From assembly GCA_958295725.1 (NCBI GenBank), contig OY282368.1:2502001-2566000 (forward strand): a stretch of DNA of 64,000 nt, in the 5' to 3' direction. Source of the DNA: an uncultured Alphaproteobacteria bacterium. Its GTDB lineage: Bacteria; Pseudomonadota; Alphaproteobacteria; UBA2966. A program made the translations under genes and the position numbers. Shown one piece after another: positions 55,431 to 63,651 of the stretch (positions are counted from its first letter, which is position 1; each line of letters opens with the position of its first letter). The notes under the pieces are model-generated. The model did not search any database, was not told the origin of the DNA, and saw nothing but the letters and a program-made list of their open reading frames with translations.

Positions 55431-57347
55431 TCAGCCGACGAGCCCCCCGTCTTCGCGGCCGATGGCGATGACCGCCGACCGCGGGACCGTGTCGCCGCCG
55501 TCCGGGAAGTGGCTGTCGCCACCCTTCTCGCCCGGATGCTGGATACCGACGAACAGCGTCCTCCGGTCGGCGCTCCAGGCGATGCCAGTGACCTCGCACT
55601 GCCTCGGACCCACCATGAAACGCCGGATTTCTCCCGTCGCCGGGTCGCCGACCAGCATCTGGTTATTGCCTTGTCCCGCGAAACCCCCGGCGTCGGAGTA
55701 GTCGCCGTCGGTCTGGATCCACAGCAGGCCGTTACGATCGAAGGCGAGGCCGTCGGGCGAATTGAACATGTTGTCCAGGGTCACGTTTCTCGATCCCGCG
55801 TTGGCGTCGCCGTGGACGGCCGGGTTGCCGGCCACCACGAAGAGAGTCCACGCGAAGCCGCTCGCGAGGTGATCGCCCCCGTCCGGCGCCCACCGGACGA
55901 TCTGGCCGTACAGGTTGCCGGCGCGCGGATTCGGTCCTCCGACGGGGGTCGGATCGCCGCCTTTGTTCGGCTTCTTGCCCCGGTACTTGTTGTTGGTGAG
56001 GCAGCAGTAGACCTCGGCCCGATTCGGATTCGCGGCCACCCATTCCGGGCGATCCATCGTCGTCGCCCCCACCGCGGAAGCGGCCATGCGGGTGTGGACA
56101 CAGACCTCGGCCCGCGAGGCCATGCCGGCGGCCTCCGGGGTGAGCTCCACCCACTCTCCGCGGCCCTCGTCGGCGAACCTGGCCGCGAACAGCCGCCCGC
56201 TCTCCAGCAGATCCGCGTTGTCGCCGCCCTCCGCGTAGCGCCCGTCGCTCACGAACCGGTAGAGGAACTCGCCCCGTTCGTCGTCCCCCATGTAAACGAC
56301 TACCTGTCCGTTCGCGGCGAGGACCAGCTCCGCGTTCTCGTGCTTGAAGCGTCCGAGGGCGGTGCGCTTCTTCGGGATGGATACCGGATCCAGGGGATCG
56401 ATCTCGACGACGTAGCCCGCCCGGTTCGGCTCGTTGGGATGCCTGGAGATGTCGAAGCGCTCGTCGGCCGTCGCCCACGCGTATCCCCAATCCCTGAGGC
56501 CGATGCCGTAGCGCTTGAACGCGGGGCCGATCCGGACGTCCGGGTCGCTCGACGAGAAATAGCCGTTGAAGTTCTCCTCGCACGCGAGATAGGTGTCCCA
56601 CGGGGTGCGTCCGTTGCCGCAGTCGTTCCAGGTGCCGAGGCTTTCGACCCCGGAGGGGTCGGCGGCGGTCTTGAGGAGAGCGTGGCCGCGGGCCGGTCCG
56701 GTGATCTCCATCGGCGTATCCGCGGTGATGCGCCGGTTCCAGGGCGAGTCCTCGACGATGGACCAGGCGCCGTCCCTGCGCTCGATCTCCACCACCGAAA
56801 CCCCGTGGCCGGCCTTGCCCTTGCGCACGTCGTCGGCATCCCGCGGCTCGCCGGCGCCCGCGCCGCCGTAGATGATGTCGCGGTTCACGTATTCGTTGTT
56901 GACCACGAGGACGTTCCGCCCGCCGCGGTGGAAGAGGGCCATGCCGTCGGCATTATCGCCGAAGGCGAGTTCCTGGCTCTCGCCGGAGCCGCGCGTCGTC
57001 TGATCGAACTCGAAGGAGCGGGACCACATCGGATCGCCCCACTTCGCGACGACCTGCCAGCGGTACCCGGGAGGAACGGTGACCGTGTCGAGGCCGTTGG
57101 CGGCGACGGGCTCGAATCCGAGCCGGTCGGTCGCGGCCGCCGCCGCGACCGGGAGGGGCTTGAGCGCTCCCGCGCTCATGACGAAGGCGGCAGCGCCGAA
57201 CGAGGCTCCCGCGCCCAGGAATCCGCGCCGCGAGACCGCCCTCTCGGCCAGCCCGCCGAACTCGGTCGCGAGGGGCCGCGGGGAGTGGATCTCGTCGAAT
57301 TCGTCGAACGAGAGATCGTGGATCGTGTCGGTTCGAGTCTGGGACAT
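55431..57347 (-). CDS. PhoX family phosphatase (DUF839)
   Basis: A 638-residue periplasmic enzyme. A Tat signal is present: SRRGFLGAGASFGAAAFVMS, exported folded with Ca/Fe cofactors. DUF839 landmarks are GLDTVTVPPGYRWQVVAKWG near 86, VLVVNNEYVNRD near 146, WDTYLACEENFNGYF near 250, NPRAGNLYGQIVRW and SPDGLAFDRNGLLWIQTDGD near 555. PhoX-type proteins release phosphate from organic esters. The ATG at 57347 follows AAGGAGAG; an open frame to 57701 is not used. No clear Pho box is seen upstream. Confidence 0.9.
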   Translation of the reverse strand: MSQTRTDTIHDLSFDEFDEIHSPRPLATEFGGLAERAVSRRGFLGAGASFGAAAFVMSAGALKPLPVAAAAATDRLGFEPVAANGLDTVTVPPGYRWQVVAKWGDPMWSRSFEFDQTTRGSGESQELAFGDNADGMALFHRGGRNVLVVNNEYVNRDIIYGGAGAGEPRDADDVRKGKAGHGVSVVEIERRDGAWSIVEDSPWNRRITADTPMEITGPARGHALLKTAADPSGVESLGTWNDCGNGRTPWDTYLACEENFNGYFSSSDPDVRIGPAFKRYGIGLRDWGYAWATADERFDISRHPNEPNRAGYVVEIDPLDPVSIPKKRTALGRFKHENAELVLAANGQVVVYMGDDERGEFLYRFVSDGRYAEGGDNADLLESGRLFAARFADEGRGEWVELTPEAAGMASRAEVCVHTRMAASAVGATTMDRPEWVAANPNRAEVYCCLTNNKYRGKKPNKGGDPTPVGGPNPRAGNLYGQIVRWAPDGGDHLASGFAWTLFVVAGNPAVHGDANAGSRNVTLDNMFNSPDGLAFDRNGLLWIQTDGDYSDAGGFAGQGNNQMLVGDPATGEIRRFMVGPRQCEVTGIAWSADRRTLFVGIQHPGEKGGDSHFPDGGDTVPRSAVIAIGREDGGLVG

Positions 57348-57699
57348 GGTTTCTCTCCTTGTGCTCGCGACGCGAGTGCCGGAACCGGTGGGAGCGGGAT
57401 CGCACCGAGCCCGGGACACGGCCGGGCGCGACCGAACCGTCGAGGCTCGACGCGCGGTGAATCCCGCGAAAGGCGAACCCTGCGGAAGAAGCGTTACACC
57501 TGTGCGACCGGACATTGACGGCTTCGTGAACCGGTCTCCGGCCGCGACCGTGAAATGGCGAGTTCGAGATGGGAGGGCGGCACCCCGCGTAACGTGACGG
57601 GACGAGCCGGGCCGGCCCGGACATTTGCGCGGTCGAACGCGTTCGGCCAGAGTCCCGAGCGCGCCCGAAACCGGCGGCGCGGGAATACCGGGGCACGCC
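57348..57699. other. Divergent intergenic region between phoX and the amidase gene
   Basis: A 352-bp stretch without a supported gene. It must hold the promoters of both divergent genes. I see no convincing -35/-10 pair, operator or RNA element; the frames open here are extensions of the neighbours. Confidence 0.6.
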
Positions 57700-59130
57700 A
57701 TGGAACCTTTTCCCGAGTACGAGAACTATGACGCGCTGGGTCTGGCGGAACTCGTCCGGAACCGGGAGATCGCGGCCGCGGAGCTGCTGGACGCGGCGGT
57801 CGCCCGGGCGGAGGCGCGAAATCCGGCGGTCAACGCCATCGTCGACAAGCTCTACGACCACGGCCGCGACGCCATCGCCGCCGGATTGCCCGACGGGCCG
57901 TTCACCGGCGTCCCGTACCTGTTGAAGGACATCGGCGGGGCGTTGGGCGGCCACGCACAGACGCGCGGCAGCCGCTTCTTCGACGATCTCGCGCCGCCCC
58001 GGGACAGTGTCATCGTCGAACGCGGCAAACGGGCCGGACTGGTGATCTTCGGCAAGACCAATACGCCCGAGCTCGGCCTCAGCCTGACGTGCGAGCCGCA
58101 GCTGTTCGGTCCCTCGCGCAATCCCTGGGATCGCGAACGGACGCCGGGCGGATCCTCGGGCGGGTCGGCTGCGGCGGTCGCGGCCCGTATCGCGCCGATG
58201 GCGAGCGGCGGCGACGGTTTCGGATCGATCCGGGTGCCGGCGTCGTGCTGCGGCCTCGTCGGTCTCAAGCCGACACGGGCGCGGAACACGCAGGATCCGT
58301 ATTCGGGCGAGGGCAACGCGGGACAGACCACCGAACACGCCCTGACCCGTTCCGTGCGCGATTCCGCGGCGCTCCTCGATGCCACGGCGGGGCCCGGGTC
58401 GGGCGATCCCTACGTCGCCCCTCCCCCCGAACGCCCCTTCCTCGACGAGGTCGGCGCCGACCCCGGCCGGCTTCGCATCGCCATGACCTCGCGGGCGCCC
58501 AACGGCGCGCCCATCGAACGCGAGCTCCTCGACGTCTTCGAGGATGCCGCCAGACTGCTCCGCGACCTCGGCCACGACGTCGAGGAGGCCGATCCCGATA
58601 TCGACCGAGGGAGCGTGATCCCCACGTTCCGCGCCATCAGCGCCGCGAACGTCGCGGCGACCTTGCGCGGCCACCCCGCCGGCCGGAAGGCCGGACCCGA
58701 CGATGTCGAGCGGGTCACCGCCGCCGCCGCCAGGCTGGGAGAGGAGATGTCGGGCGCCGACTACGTGCGGGCGACGCAGGCGGCGCACCGGCTGGGACGC
58801 CGGATGGCGGCCTTTCACGAATCCTGGGACGTGCTTCTGACGCCCGCCCTGGGAACGCTGCCGCCCAGGCTCGGCTGGATCGACATGATGCTGGAGGACG
58901 CGGACGAATACTGGAACCGGGTGTTCGGCTTCAGCCCGTTTACGGTGTGGTTCAACATCACCGGACAGCCCGCCCTCACGCTGCCCATGGGGGTGAGCGA
59001 GACCGGTTTGCCCATAAGCGTGCAACTCGTCGCTCCCTACGGCGACGAAGCCACGCTCATCCGGCTGGCGGCCCGGCTCGAGGCCGCGCGTCCGTGGACC
59101 GATCGATGCCCGGAGATCGTCGCCGACTGA
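57700..59130 (+). CDS. Amidase (amidase signature family)
   Basis: A 476-residue Ser-cisSer-Lys hydrolase. The catalytic Lys is in GVPYLLKDIGGALGG near 84, the cis-Ser in RTPGGSSGGSAAAVAAR near 155, and the nucleophile Ser in GFGSIRVPASCCGLVGLKPT near 178. All three are intact. Members cleave aryl or aliphatic amides or help in other amide chemistry; GatA is unlikely because the companion gat genes are absent. The ATG at 57700 begins MEPFPEYENYD. Confidence 0.92.
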   Translation: MEPFPEYENYDALGLAELVRNREIAAAELLDAAVARAEARNPAVNAIVDKLYDHGRDAIAAGLPDGPFTGVPYLLKDIGGALGGHAQTRGSRFFDDLAPPRDSVIVERGKRAGLVIFGKTNTPELGLSLTCEPQLFGPSRNPWDRERTPGGSSGGSAAAVAARIAPMASGGDGFGSIRVPASCCGLVGLKPTRARNTQDPYSGEGNAGQTTEHALTRSVRDSAALLDATAGPGSGDPYVAPPPERPFLDEVGADPGRLRIAMTSRAPNGAPIERELLDVFEDAARLLRDLGHDVEEADPDIDRGSVIPTFRAISAANVAATLRGHPAGRKAGPDDVERVTAAAARLGEEMSGADYVRATQAAHRLGRRMAAFHESWDVLLTPALGTLPPRLGWIDMMLEDADEYWNRVFGFSPFTVWFNITGQPALTLPMGVSETGLPISVQLVAPYGDEATLIRLAARLEAARPWTDRCPEIVAD

Positions 59131-59134
59131 AGGC

Positions 59135-59467
59135 TCACGCGCCGTCGCGGCGAAGGCGGACGAGCGCCGACCAGAGATAGATCGACAGAAACACCGCCAA
59201 GAGGAATTCCTGGAGTTCCGACTCCCGCACGTCGAACGGCGGGGACGGCTGGCCGCCGAGGCTCTCCAGGATGCGTTTCGGCAGCATGACGGCCAGCGCC
59301 AGGACCGACGCCGGGACGAGCTCGCGCGTCGGTCAGAACCAGTGCGCCCAATGGTCCCTGGGAAAGGTCCGGCCCGTCGCCCGCGACCAGACATGGAACA
59401 GCACGCCGCACGCCAGGACCCACAGTTCCAGCAGCAACCTCGGCCTCTGGTCGAACCAGCTCGACAT
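59135..59467 (-). pseudogene. Small membrane protein interrupted by an in-frame TGA
   Basis: From ATG 59467 the frame encodes MSSWFDQRPRLLLELWVLAC and a hydrophobic helix, then meets TGA at 59335-59333 after HWAHWF (44 codons). The same frame continues without a break to TGA 59137-59135: VPASVLALAVMLPKRILESL, then LQEFLLAVFLSIYLWSALVR. The whole would be about 110 residues with three hydrophobic helices. A nonsense mutation or base error is the simplest reading. No Cys partner and no correctly placed hairpin follow the TGA, so selenocysteine is unlikely. Family unknown. Confidence 0.6.
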
Positions 59468-59501
59468 GTTATGAAGAATTCGTCTCGCCCTGGTCGTTCG
59501 C

Positions 59502-60971
59502 CTATTCCGCGGCCTGGGCTCGGGACTCCGCCGCCAGGAGCGCGTTCACCGAGTCCTCGACGACGGTGCCCTCGAAGAAGTCGGGCCGGTTCAGGGTCTG
59601 AAGGCGGACCGTGTTGGTGAACACGAAGTCGCGGAAATCGGCCTCGTCGATCAACCCGTCGTCGACCAGCTCGTAGGCCTCGGCCAGCACGCCGGCGATG
59701 TCGGGCACGTCCCAGTGGCCGATGTCCGAGCTGAACAGCGCGTTGAGGCGGGCGCCGAACGGGTTGACCCTGGTGTCGAAGGCGCCGGCGACGGCGCGGT
59801 CGTCGGCCTCGCAGCCGAAGTAGAAATGACGGGAGAAAATCCCGGCGAAGTCCTCGTCGCCGCGGATGCCGCTCCCGGCCCATTCGTCCTCGGTCTCGGG
59901 CGCCTGCTCGAGGTCGGCCGCGAAGAACCAGTGGCGGTTCTCGGCGAAGGACTCCAGCGCCGCGCGATGGCCCGGCGCGGCATATTCGTCGCAGAGCTCG
60001 CGGAAGCGCGCGAGATCGATGGTCTTCGGGTCCAGGGACCGGATGGCGTCGCCGTTGCGCTTCTCCCAGTGGGCGATGAGGTCGCCGTAGAGCGTCGTCG
60101 CCCAGCCGACGCCGCCTTCCAGGAACCCGAAGGCCAGGTCCGGAAAGCGCTGGATCACGCCACCGAACAAAAGGGCCTTGCAGCAGGCCTCGTGCGCCGA
60201 GGCGAAATGACCGATGTGGTTGTAGACGTAGTTGCTCGGCGAGGCGCGCATACCGACGCTCATGGCACCCGTGTGCATGTTCGCCGGGATGCCCCGGTCG
60301 ACCAGCGCCCGCCACAGCGGGTCGTAGTCGTGGAGGCTGTCGATGCCGAGGGGGTCGATCCACACCGGGTTGCCGGGCGCGGGCTTGCCGTCGTGGCCGA
60401 GGAACGGCCGGCGGACGATGCCCTGGAGCATGACCACCTTGTAGCCGAGCTCGTCGCAGGCGTACTCGATCTCGTCGAGCGCCTCGCCGGGCGTCTGCAT
60501 GGGAATCGTCGCTGCCGGAATCAGGCGGTCGGCGTGACCCGCGAACAACTCGTGATGCATGAGGTTGAGCGCCCGGCACATGGCGCGGCGGATCTCGTCG
60601 TCCGCGATGCGGGGCACTTGAAGCCCGAAGGTCGGGTAGACGATGCCGAGGTCGACGCCGATCTCGTCCATGCGCGCGCGCATGAGGCCCGGCAGCACGG
60701 CGGTAGCCAGATCGTAGCTGTTGGATGCCGGGTGGACCCAGAACGGCGGGCGGGTGAGATGGCGGGCGAACCGCTCCTCCTCGTTCAGGTCGTACCAGAG
60801 GCGAAGCGCTCCTTTCATGCTGTCGACCGCGCGGTCGCGAACCTCGGGCCCGGCCGTCTTGGCGATGTACTCCTCGTAGACCGGGGCGATTTCGACGATG
60901 TGTCCGTCCGCGTCGATGACCGGATGATCGAATTTCGCGCGGATCTCCGTGGCGCTCAAACCAGATGACAT
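59502..60971 (-). CDS. Amidohydrolase family protein (ACMSD-like)
   Basis: A 489-residue TIM-barrel metal-dependent hydrolase or decarboxylase. The N-terminal metal motif is VIDADGHI (DxDGH variant), His in ANMHTGAMSVG near 250, His in YNHIGHFASAHE and the C-terminal Asp in FSSDIGHWDVPD. The general pattern matches the aminocarboxymuconate-semialdehyde decarboxylase group. The ATG at 60971 has GGAGGAGACGG upstream. The long open frames overlapping this region on the same strand are shadows. Substrate unknown. Confidence 0.9.
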   Translation of the reverse strand: MSSGLSATEIRAKFDHPVIDADGHIVEIAPVYEEYIAKTAGPEVRDRAVDSMKGALRLWYDLNEEERFARHLTRPPFWVHPASNSYDLATAVLPGLMRARMDEIGVDLGIVYPTFGLQVPRIADDEIRRAMCRALNLMHHELFAGHADRLIPAATIPMQTPGEALDEIEYACDELGYKVVMLQGIVRRPFLGHDGKPAPGNPVWIDPLGIDSLHDYDPLWRALVDRGIPANMHTGAMSVGMRASPSNYVYNHIGHFASAHEACCKALLFGGVIQRFPDLAFGFLEGGVGWATTLYGDLIAHWEKRNGDAIRSLDPKTIDLARFRELCDEYAAPGHRAALESFAENRHWFFAADLEQAPETEDEWAGSGIRGDEDFAGIFSRHFYFGCEADDRAVAGAFDTRVNPFGARLNALFSSDIGHWDVPDIAGVLAEAYELVDDGLIDEADFRDFVFTNTVRLQTLNRPDFFEGTVVEDSVNALLAAESRAQAAE

Positions 60972-61069
60972 GATCCCGTCTCCTCCCTGATGGAGTGCGT
61001 CGAGGCCGCCGAGGCGCCGGCCGAGCACAGCGCGGCCCGCCGACCGTCGACACCATGAACGATCGAGGC

Positions 61070-61089
61070 GATCCGCACAATTCGCACAC
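61070..61089. repeat. Single copy of the 24974-25460 minisatellite core
   Basis: GATCCGCACAATTCGCACAC matches the start of the minisatellite unit at 19 of 20 positions. It is 99 bp upstream of the amidohydrolase start and is followed at 61125-61165 by AT-rich DNA with GTTATCAACATGTTATC. The minisatellite has a similar AT-rich neighbour with TATCAACATATAG. Confidence 0.7.
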
Positions 61090-61182
61090 GGTGCGGGGGT
61101 GTGCGACTTCTTGGCGGATTTCTGAAAACAATACGTGTTATCAACATGTTATCCGAGACTCGTGGCGAATCCGCCACGCCAG

Positions 61183-61626
61183 CTACGCGTTCATCGCCGC
61201 GAGACCGACCAGGGCGAGCTCCTCGTCCTCCTTGCCGGACAGGTAGCCGCCGACGCCGATCCCGCCCATGACGTTGGTGTGGAAGTCGTCCTGGTCATGG
61301 ATGCTGGAGCGCACCACCACGCCGCCGAAGCCGGGGGTGAGCTGAAGATCGCCGCCGATCTCCCTCACGGCGAGCCCGCGCGAGGCCAGCCACTCGCCGT
61401 GCGCGCCGCTGTTCATGCCGGTGATCGCCGCCGTGTAGGCCTTGCGGATGGCGTGGGTGCGGGTGAACATGCGCAGCCGGTCCATCTGCCGGTAGGCGAG
61501 CAGGACGCCGCCGTCATCGACGATGGCCATGGCCACGGGGTGCTCGGGTTTCTTCCGCGCGGCTTCGAGCATGGCGGCCATGGCGGCCTGACACTGATCG
61601 AGGGTGATGTAGGGTGCCTGTTCCAT
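61183..61626 (-). CDS. GlcG/HbpS family heme-binding-like protein
   Basis: A 147-residue protein of the GlcG/HbpS (DUF336) family. Typical pieces are VAMAIVDDGGVLLAYRQMDR near 31, RTHAIRKAYTAAITGMNSG near 56, and GGVVVRSSIHDQDDFHTNVM, then GGIGVGGYLSGKEDEELA. These proteins often lie in catabolic operons and may bind heme or small molecules; function is not established. The stop-proximal end runs to 61183. It lies upstream of the amidohydrolase on the same strand, 211 bp apart. Confidence 0.88.
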   Translation of the reverse strand: MEQAPYITLDQCQAAMAAMLEAARKKPEHPVAMAIVDDGGVLLAYRQMDRLRMFTRTHAIRKAYTAAITGMNSGAHGEWLASRGLAVREIGGDLQLTPGFGGVVVRSSIHDQDDFHTNVMGGIGVGGYLSGKEDEELALVGLAAMNA

Positions 61627-61684
61627 GTCGGGTCTTGCCTCCTGAAGGATCGGGAATCGACGCGTGTCCTGACTCTACAACGTC

Positions 61685-61795
61685 TGTCCTGGTTCAGATA
61701 CATGTGAGACACGGTCCATCAGGCCGGTGGGCATCCGGTTCTGCCATGGCCGGAAGTCTGCTTATGGCCGTGGTTGCCCTCGGAGTTGCCGGGAA
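61685..61795 (+). mobile_element. Terminal remnant of a sibling IS481-type element
   Basis: It begins TGTCCTGGTTCAGATACATG and keeps TGAGACACGG, then follows the same inner sequence as the remnant at 43637-43747 in opposite orientation. Only about 110 bp of terminal sequence remains. The selenoprotein gene begins 60 bp downstream, so part of its promoter region may derive from the element. Confidence 0.7.
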
Positions 61796-61855
61796 CGGCG
61801 AGAACCGGTATACCCCCGCCCGTTGGACGAAGAACGACACCGCGTGGAGGCGGCA

Positions 61856-63154
61856 ATGGCGCATTGGGAAGACCTTCCGAAGTACGAGCGGGATTATCTC
61901 TCGGGCCTGCGGTTGCCCGAGTTCGACGGCACGCCGTGGACCCCGGCCAAGCCGGCGTCGGAGAGCCGGATCGCGCTGATCTCGACGGCCGGTATCGAGC
62001 GCCGGGGCGACAAACCCTACCCGTTCTTTTCCGGTGAGTTCCGCCTGATTCCGACCGACGTCGACCCGGGCGAACTGGTCATGAGCCACATGTCGCCGAA
62101 CTTCGACCGCACGGGGTTCCAGCAGGACATCAACGTGGTCATTCCCATCGAGCGTATGCGCGAGCTCGAGGCCGAGGGCGCCGTCGGGTCGGTGGCGAAG
62201 TTCCACTACGCCTTCATGGGCGGGAGCAGTCCCCAGGACATGGAGCCCCACGTGCCGGAGCTGGCCCGACTGTTGCGCGGCGACGAGGTCGACACGGTGC
62301 TGATGTGTCCCGTGTGACCTCGCTGTACGCGCGCCGTCGGCGCGCTCGGCCACTATCTGGAGCGCGAGGGGATCGCCACGGCGAGCATCAGCCTGATCCG
62401 TTTTCAGACGGAAAGGATGAGGCCGCCGCGGGCACTGTGGGTGCCGTTCGAGTTGGGGCGTCCCTTCGGCGCGCCGAACGATCCGGAGTTCCAGACCCGG
62501 GTGTTGAAGGCGCTGCTCGGGACGCTGGAAGCGGAGAGCGGCCCGGTCCTGGCGGACTTCGATGAGGACGCGCCGTTGTCGGCCGATGCCGACGACGACG
62601 GGGAGGGCTGGGCCTGCCCGATCGAGCTCAAGGCCCCGCCGCCGCGGACGGAGGGCGACGCCGCCGCCCTGGAGCAGGCGCTGTTGCGCGAGATCGGCCA
62701 GCTTCGTCCGTGGTACGAACTGTCGGTCGAGCGGCGCGGACGCACGACCGTCGGCGTCAGCCCCCTCGATATCGAGGGCAACGCCCGCTACGTCACGGCG
62801 TTCCTCGGCGATGCGTGGCCCGAGTCCCCGTCGGAAGACATGGACGCCGCCGTGGCCCTCAAGCATGCCTTCGAGGACATGCGCGCCTGGTATTTCGAGG
62901 CCGTCGCCGCGCAACCGGGACGGGCAGCGGGGACCTCGACCCAGGTCGTCGACTGGTTCTGGAACGAAACGACCGCCGGCGCCGTGCTCAGGAAGCTCGA
63001 CGAGGTCTGCCGCGGGAGCGACGACGAGGTGATGCAGGCCCTGGGCGGGTTCCTGCTCCTCCCCCGCCGCGTGACGGGTTCGGTCGGCGACGGGTCGGAC
63101 GGCCGCCTGAATTCGGAGTACGGGAACAACCCGGCGATCATGGCGGCGGAATGA
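61856..63154 (+). CDS. GrdB-like (glycine/sarcosine/betaine reductase selenoprotein B family) protein with predicted selenocysteine
   Basis: A 432-residue protein if TGA at 62315-62317 is read as selenocysteine (residue 154). The ATG 61856 follows GTGGAGG. Before the TGA: MSHMSPNFDRTGFQQDINVV and VPELARLLRGDEVDTVLM. The active-site motif is Cys151-Pro-Val-Sec154-Pro-Arg-Cys157, then TRAVGALGHYLEREGIATA. After it come MRPPRALWVPFELGRPFG and a C-terminal domain to 63154. The frame is exactly continuous across the TGA, and I recall family members that have Cys at this place (CPVC). A hairpin fitting a bacterial SECIS follows. Likely a redox enzyme on amine or related substrates; selA, selB, selC and selD are not in the window. 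Confidence 0.82.
62329..62345 (+). promoter_or_regulatory. Predicted bacterial SECIS element
   Basis: GCGCGCC, loop GTC, GGCGCGC: a perfect 7-bp stem. The loop starts 18 nt after the TGA (62315-62317) and its first base is G, followed by U. Published bacterial SECIS rules ask for a loop 16-37 nt after UGA with G among its first two bases. High GC makes chance stems common, so the fit supports but does not prove the element. Confidence 0.65.
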
Positions 63155-63246
63155 CGCTGCCGCCGCGGGTCTGAACGGCCCGCGATGTCGGGCGGCGGGC
63201 CTGAACGGCCCGCAATGGCGAGGAGAACACGGGGGAGGCGCGAAGG

Positions 63247-63618
63247 ATGCCGATCGTCAGGGTGCAGATTCCGGAAGGATACTCGAACGAGGTCAAGGAC
63301 CGGGTCGCGAACGGGCTTCGCGACGCCATCAACGGGTCCATCGACCCCGGCCAGAACGACCGCTTCCCCGAGACGCGCAAGTGGATATATCCGGCGATCA
63401 CGGAGGCCTACGGCGAACTGGGCAAGGGCCTGCCGACGGTGACCATCGACACGCGGCCGGGGCGGACGCGGGAACAGAAGGACCTCTGCGCCAAGCTGAT
63501 CTGCGACCTCTTCGAGGAGGTCATGGGGACGCGCGACGTCTACGTCCTGCTGCGCACCACGGAGGCGGGCGACCACCTCGCCGGCGGGACGGCTCTGCCC
63601 GAGTGGAAGCCGGAATAG
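63247..63618 (+). CDS. Tautomerase (MIF/4-oxalocrotonate tautomerase superfamily)
   Basis: A 123-residue protein. Pro at position 2 becomes the N-terminal catalytic Pro1 after Met removal (MPIVRVQIPEGYSNEVKDRV). LPTVTIDTRPGRTREQKDLC in the middle is the usual second beta-alpha-beta entry, which suggests a fused double unit. GGGGGAGGCGCGAAGG precedes the ATG. It lies 92 bp after the GrdB-like gene on the same strand and may be co-transcribed with it. It would handle enol/keto conversions of a catabolic intermediate. Confidence 0.87.
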   Translation: MPIVRVQIPEGYSNEVKDRVANGLRDAINGSIDPGQNDRFPETRKWIYPAITEAYGELGKGLPTVTIDTRPGRTREQKDLCAKLICDLFEEVMGTRDVYVLLRTTEAGDHLAGGTALPEWKPE

Positions 63619-63651
63619 GGGGCGCCCGGCGGCGCCTCGGTACGGCGCGCG

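Noticed and set aside
52057-55701. A 1214-residue plus-strand open frame
   Set aside because: It is the antisense shadow of the M24, hydrolase and SDR genes and is rich in Arg and Gly with no recognisable motif.
57348-57699. Pho box upstream of phoX
   Set aside because: TGTCA-like words occur but without the 11-base spaced direct repeat expected for PhoB binding.
59333-59335. Selenocysteine codon in the small membrane protein
   Set aside because: There is no Cys or Sec partner, no family known to carry Sec, and the only stem (CCGACGC/GCGTCGG) begins at once after the TGA, too close for a SECIS loop at 16-37 nt.
56953-61131. A 1392-residue minus-strand open frame
   Set aside because: It spans several well-supported genes in other frames and changes character at each gene boundary; no continuous protein family is visible.
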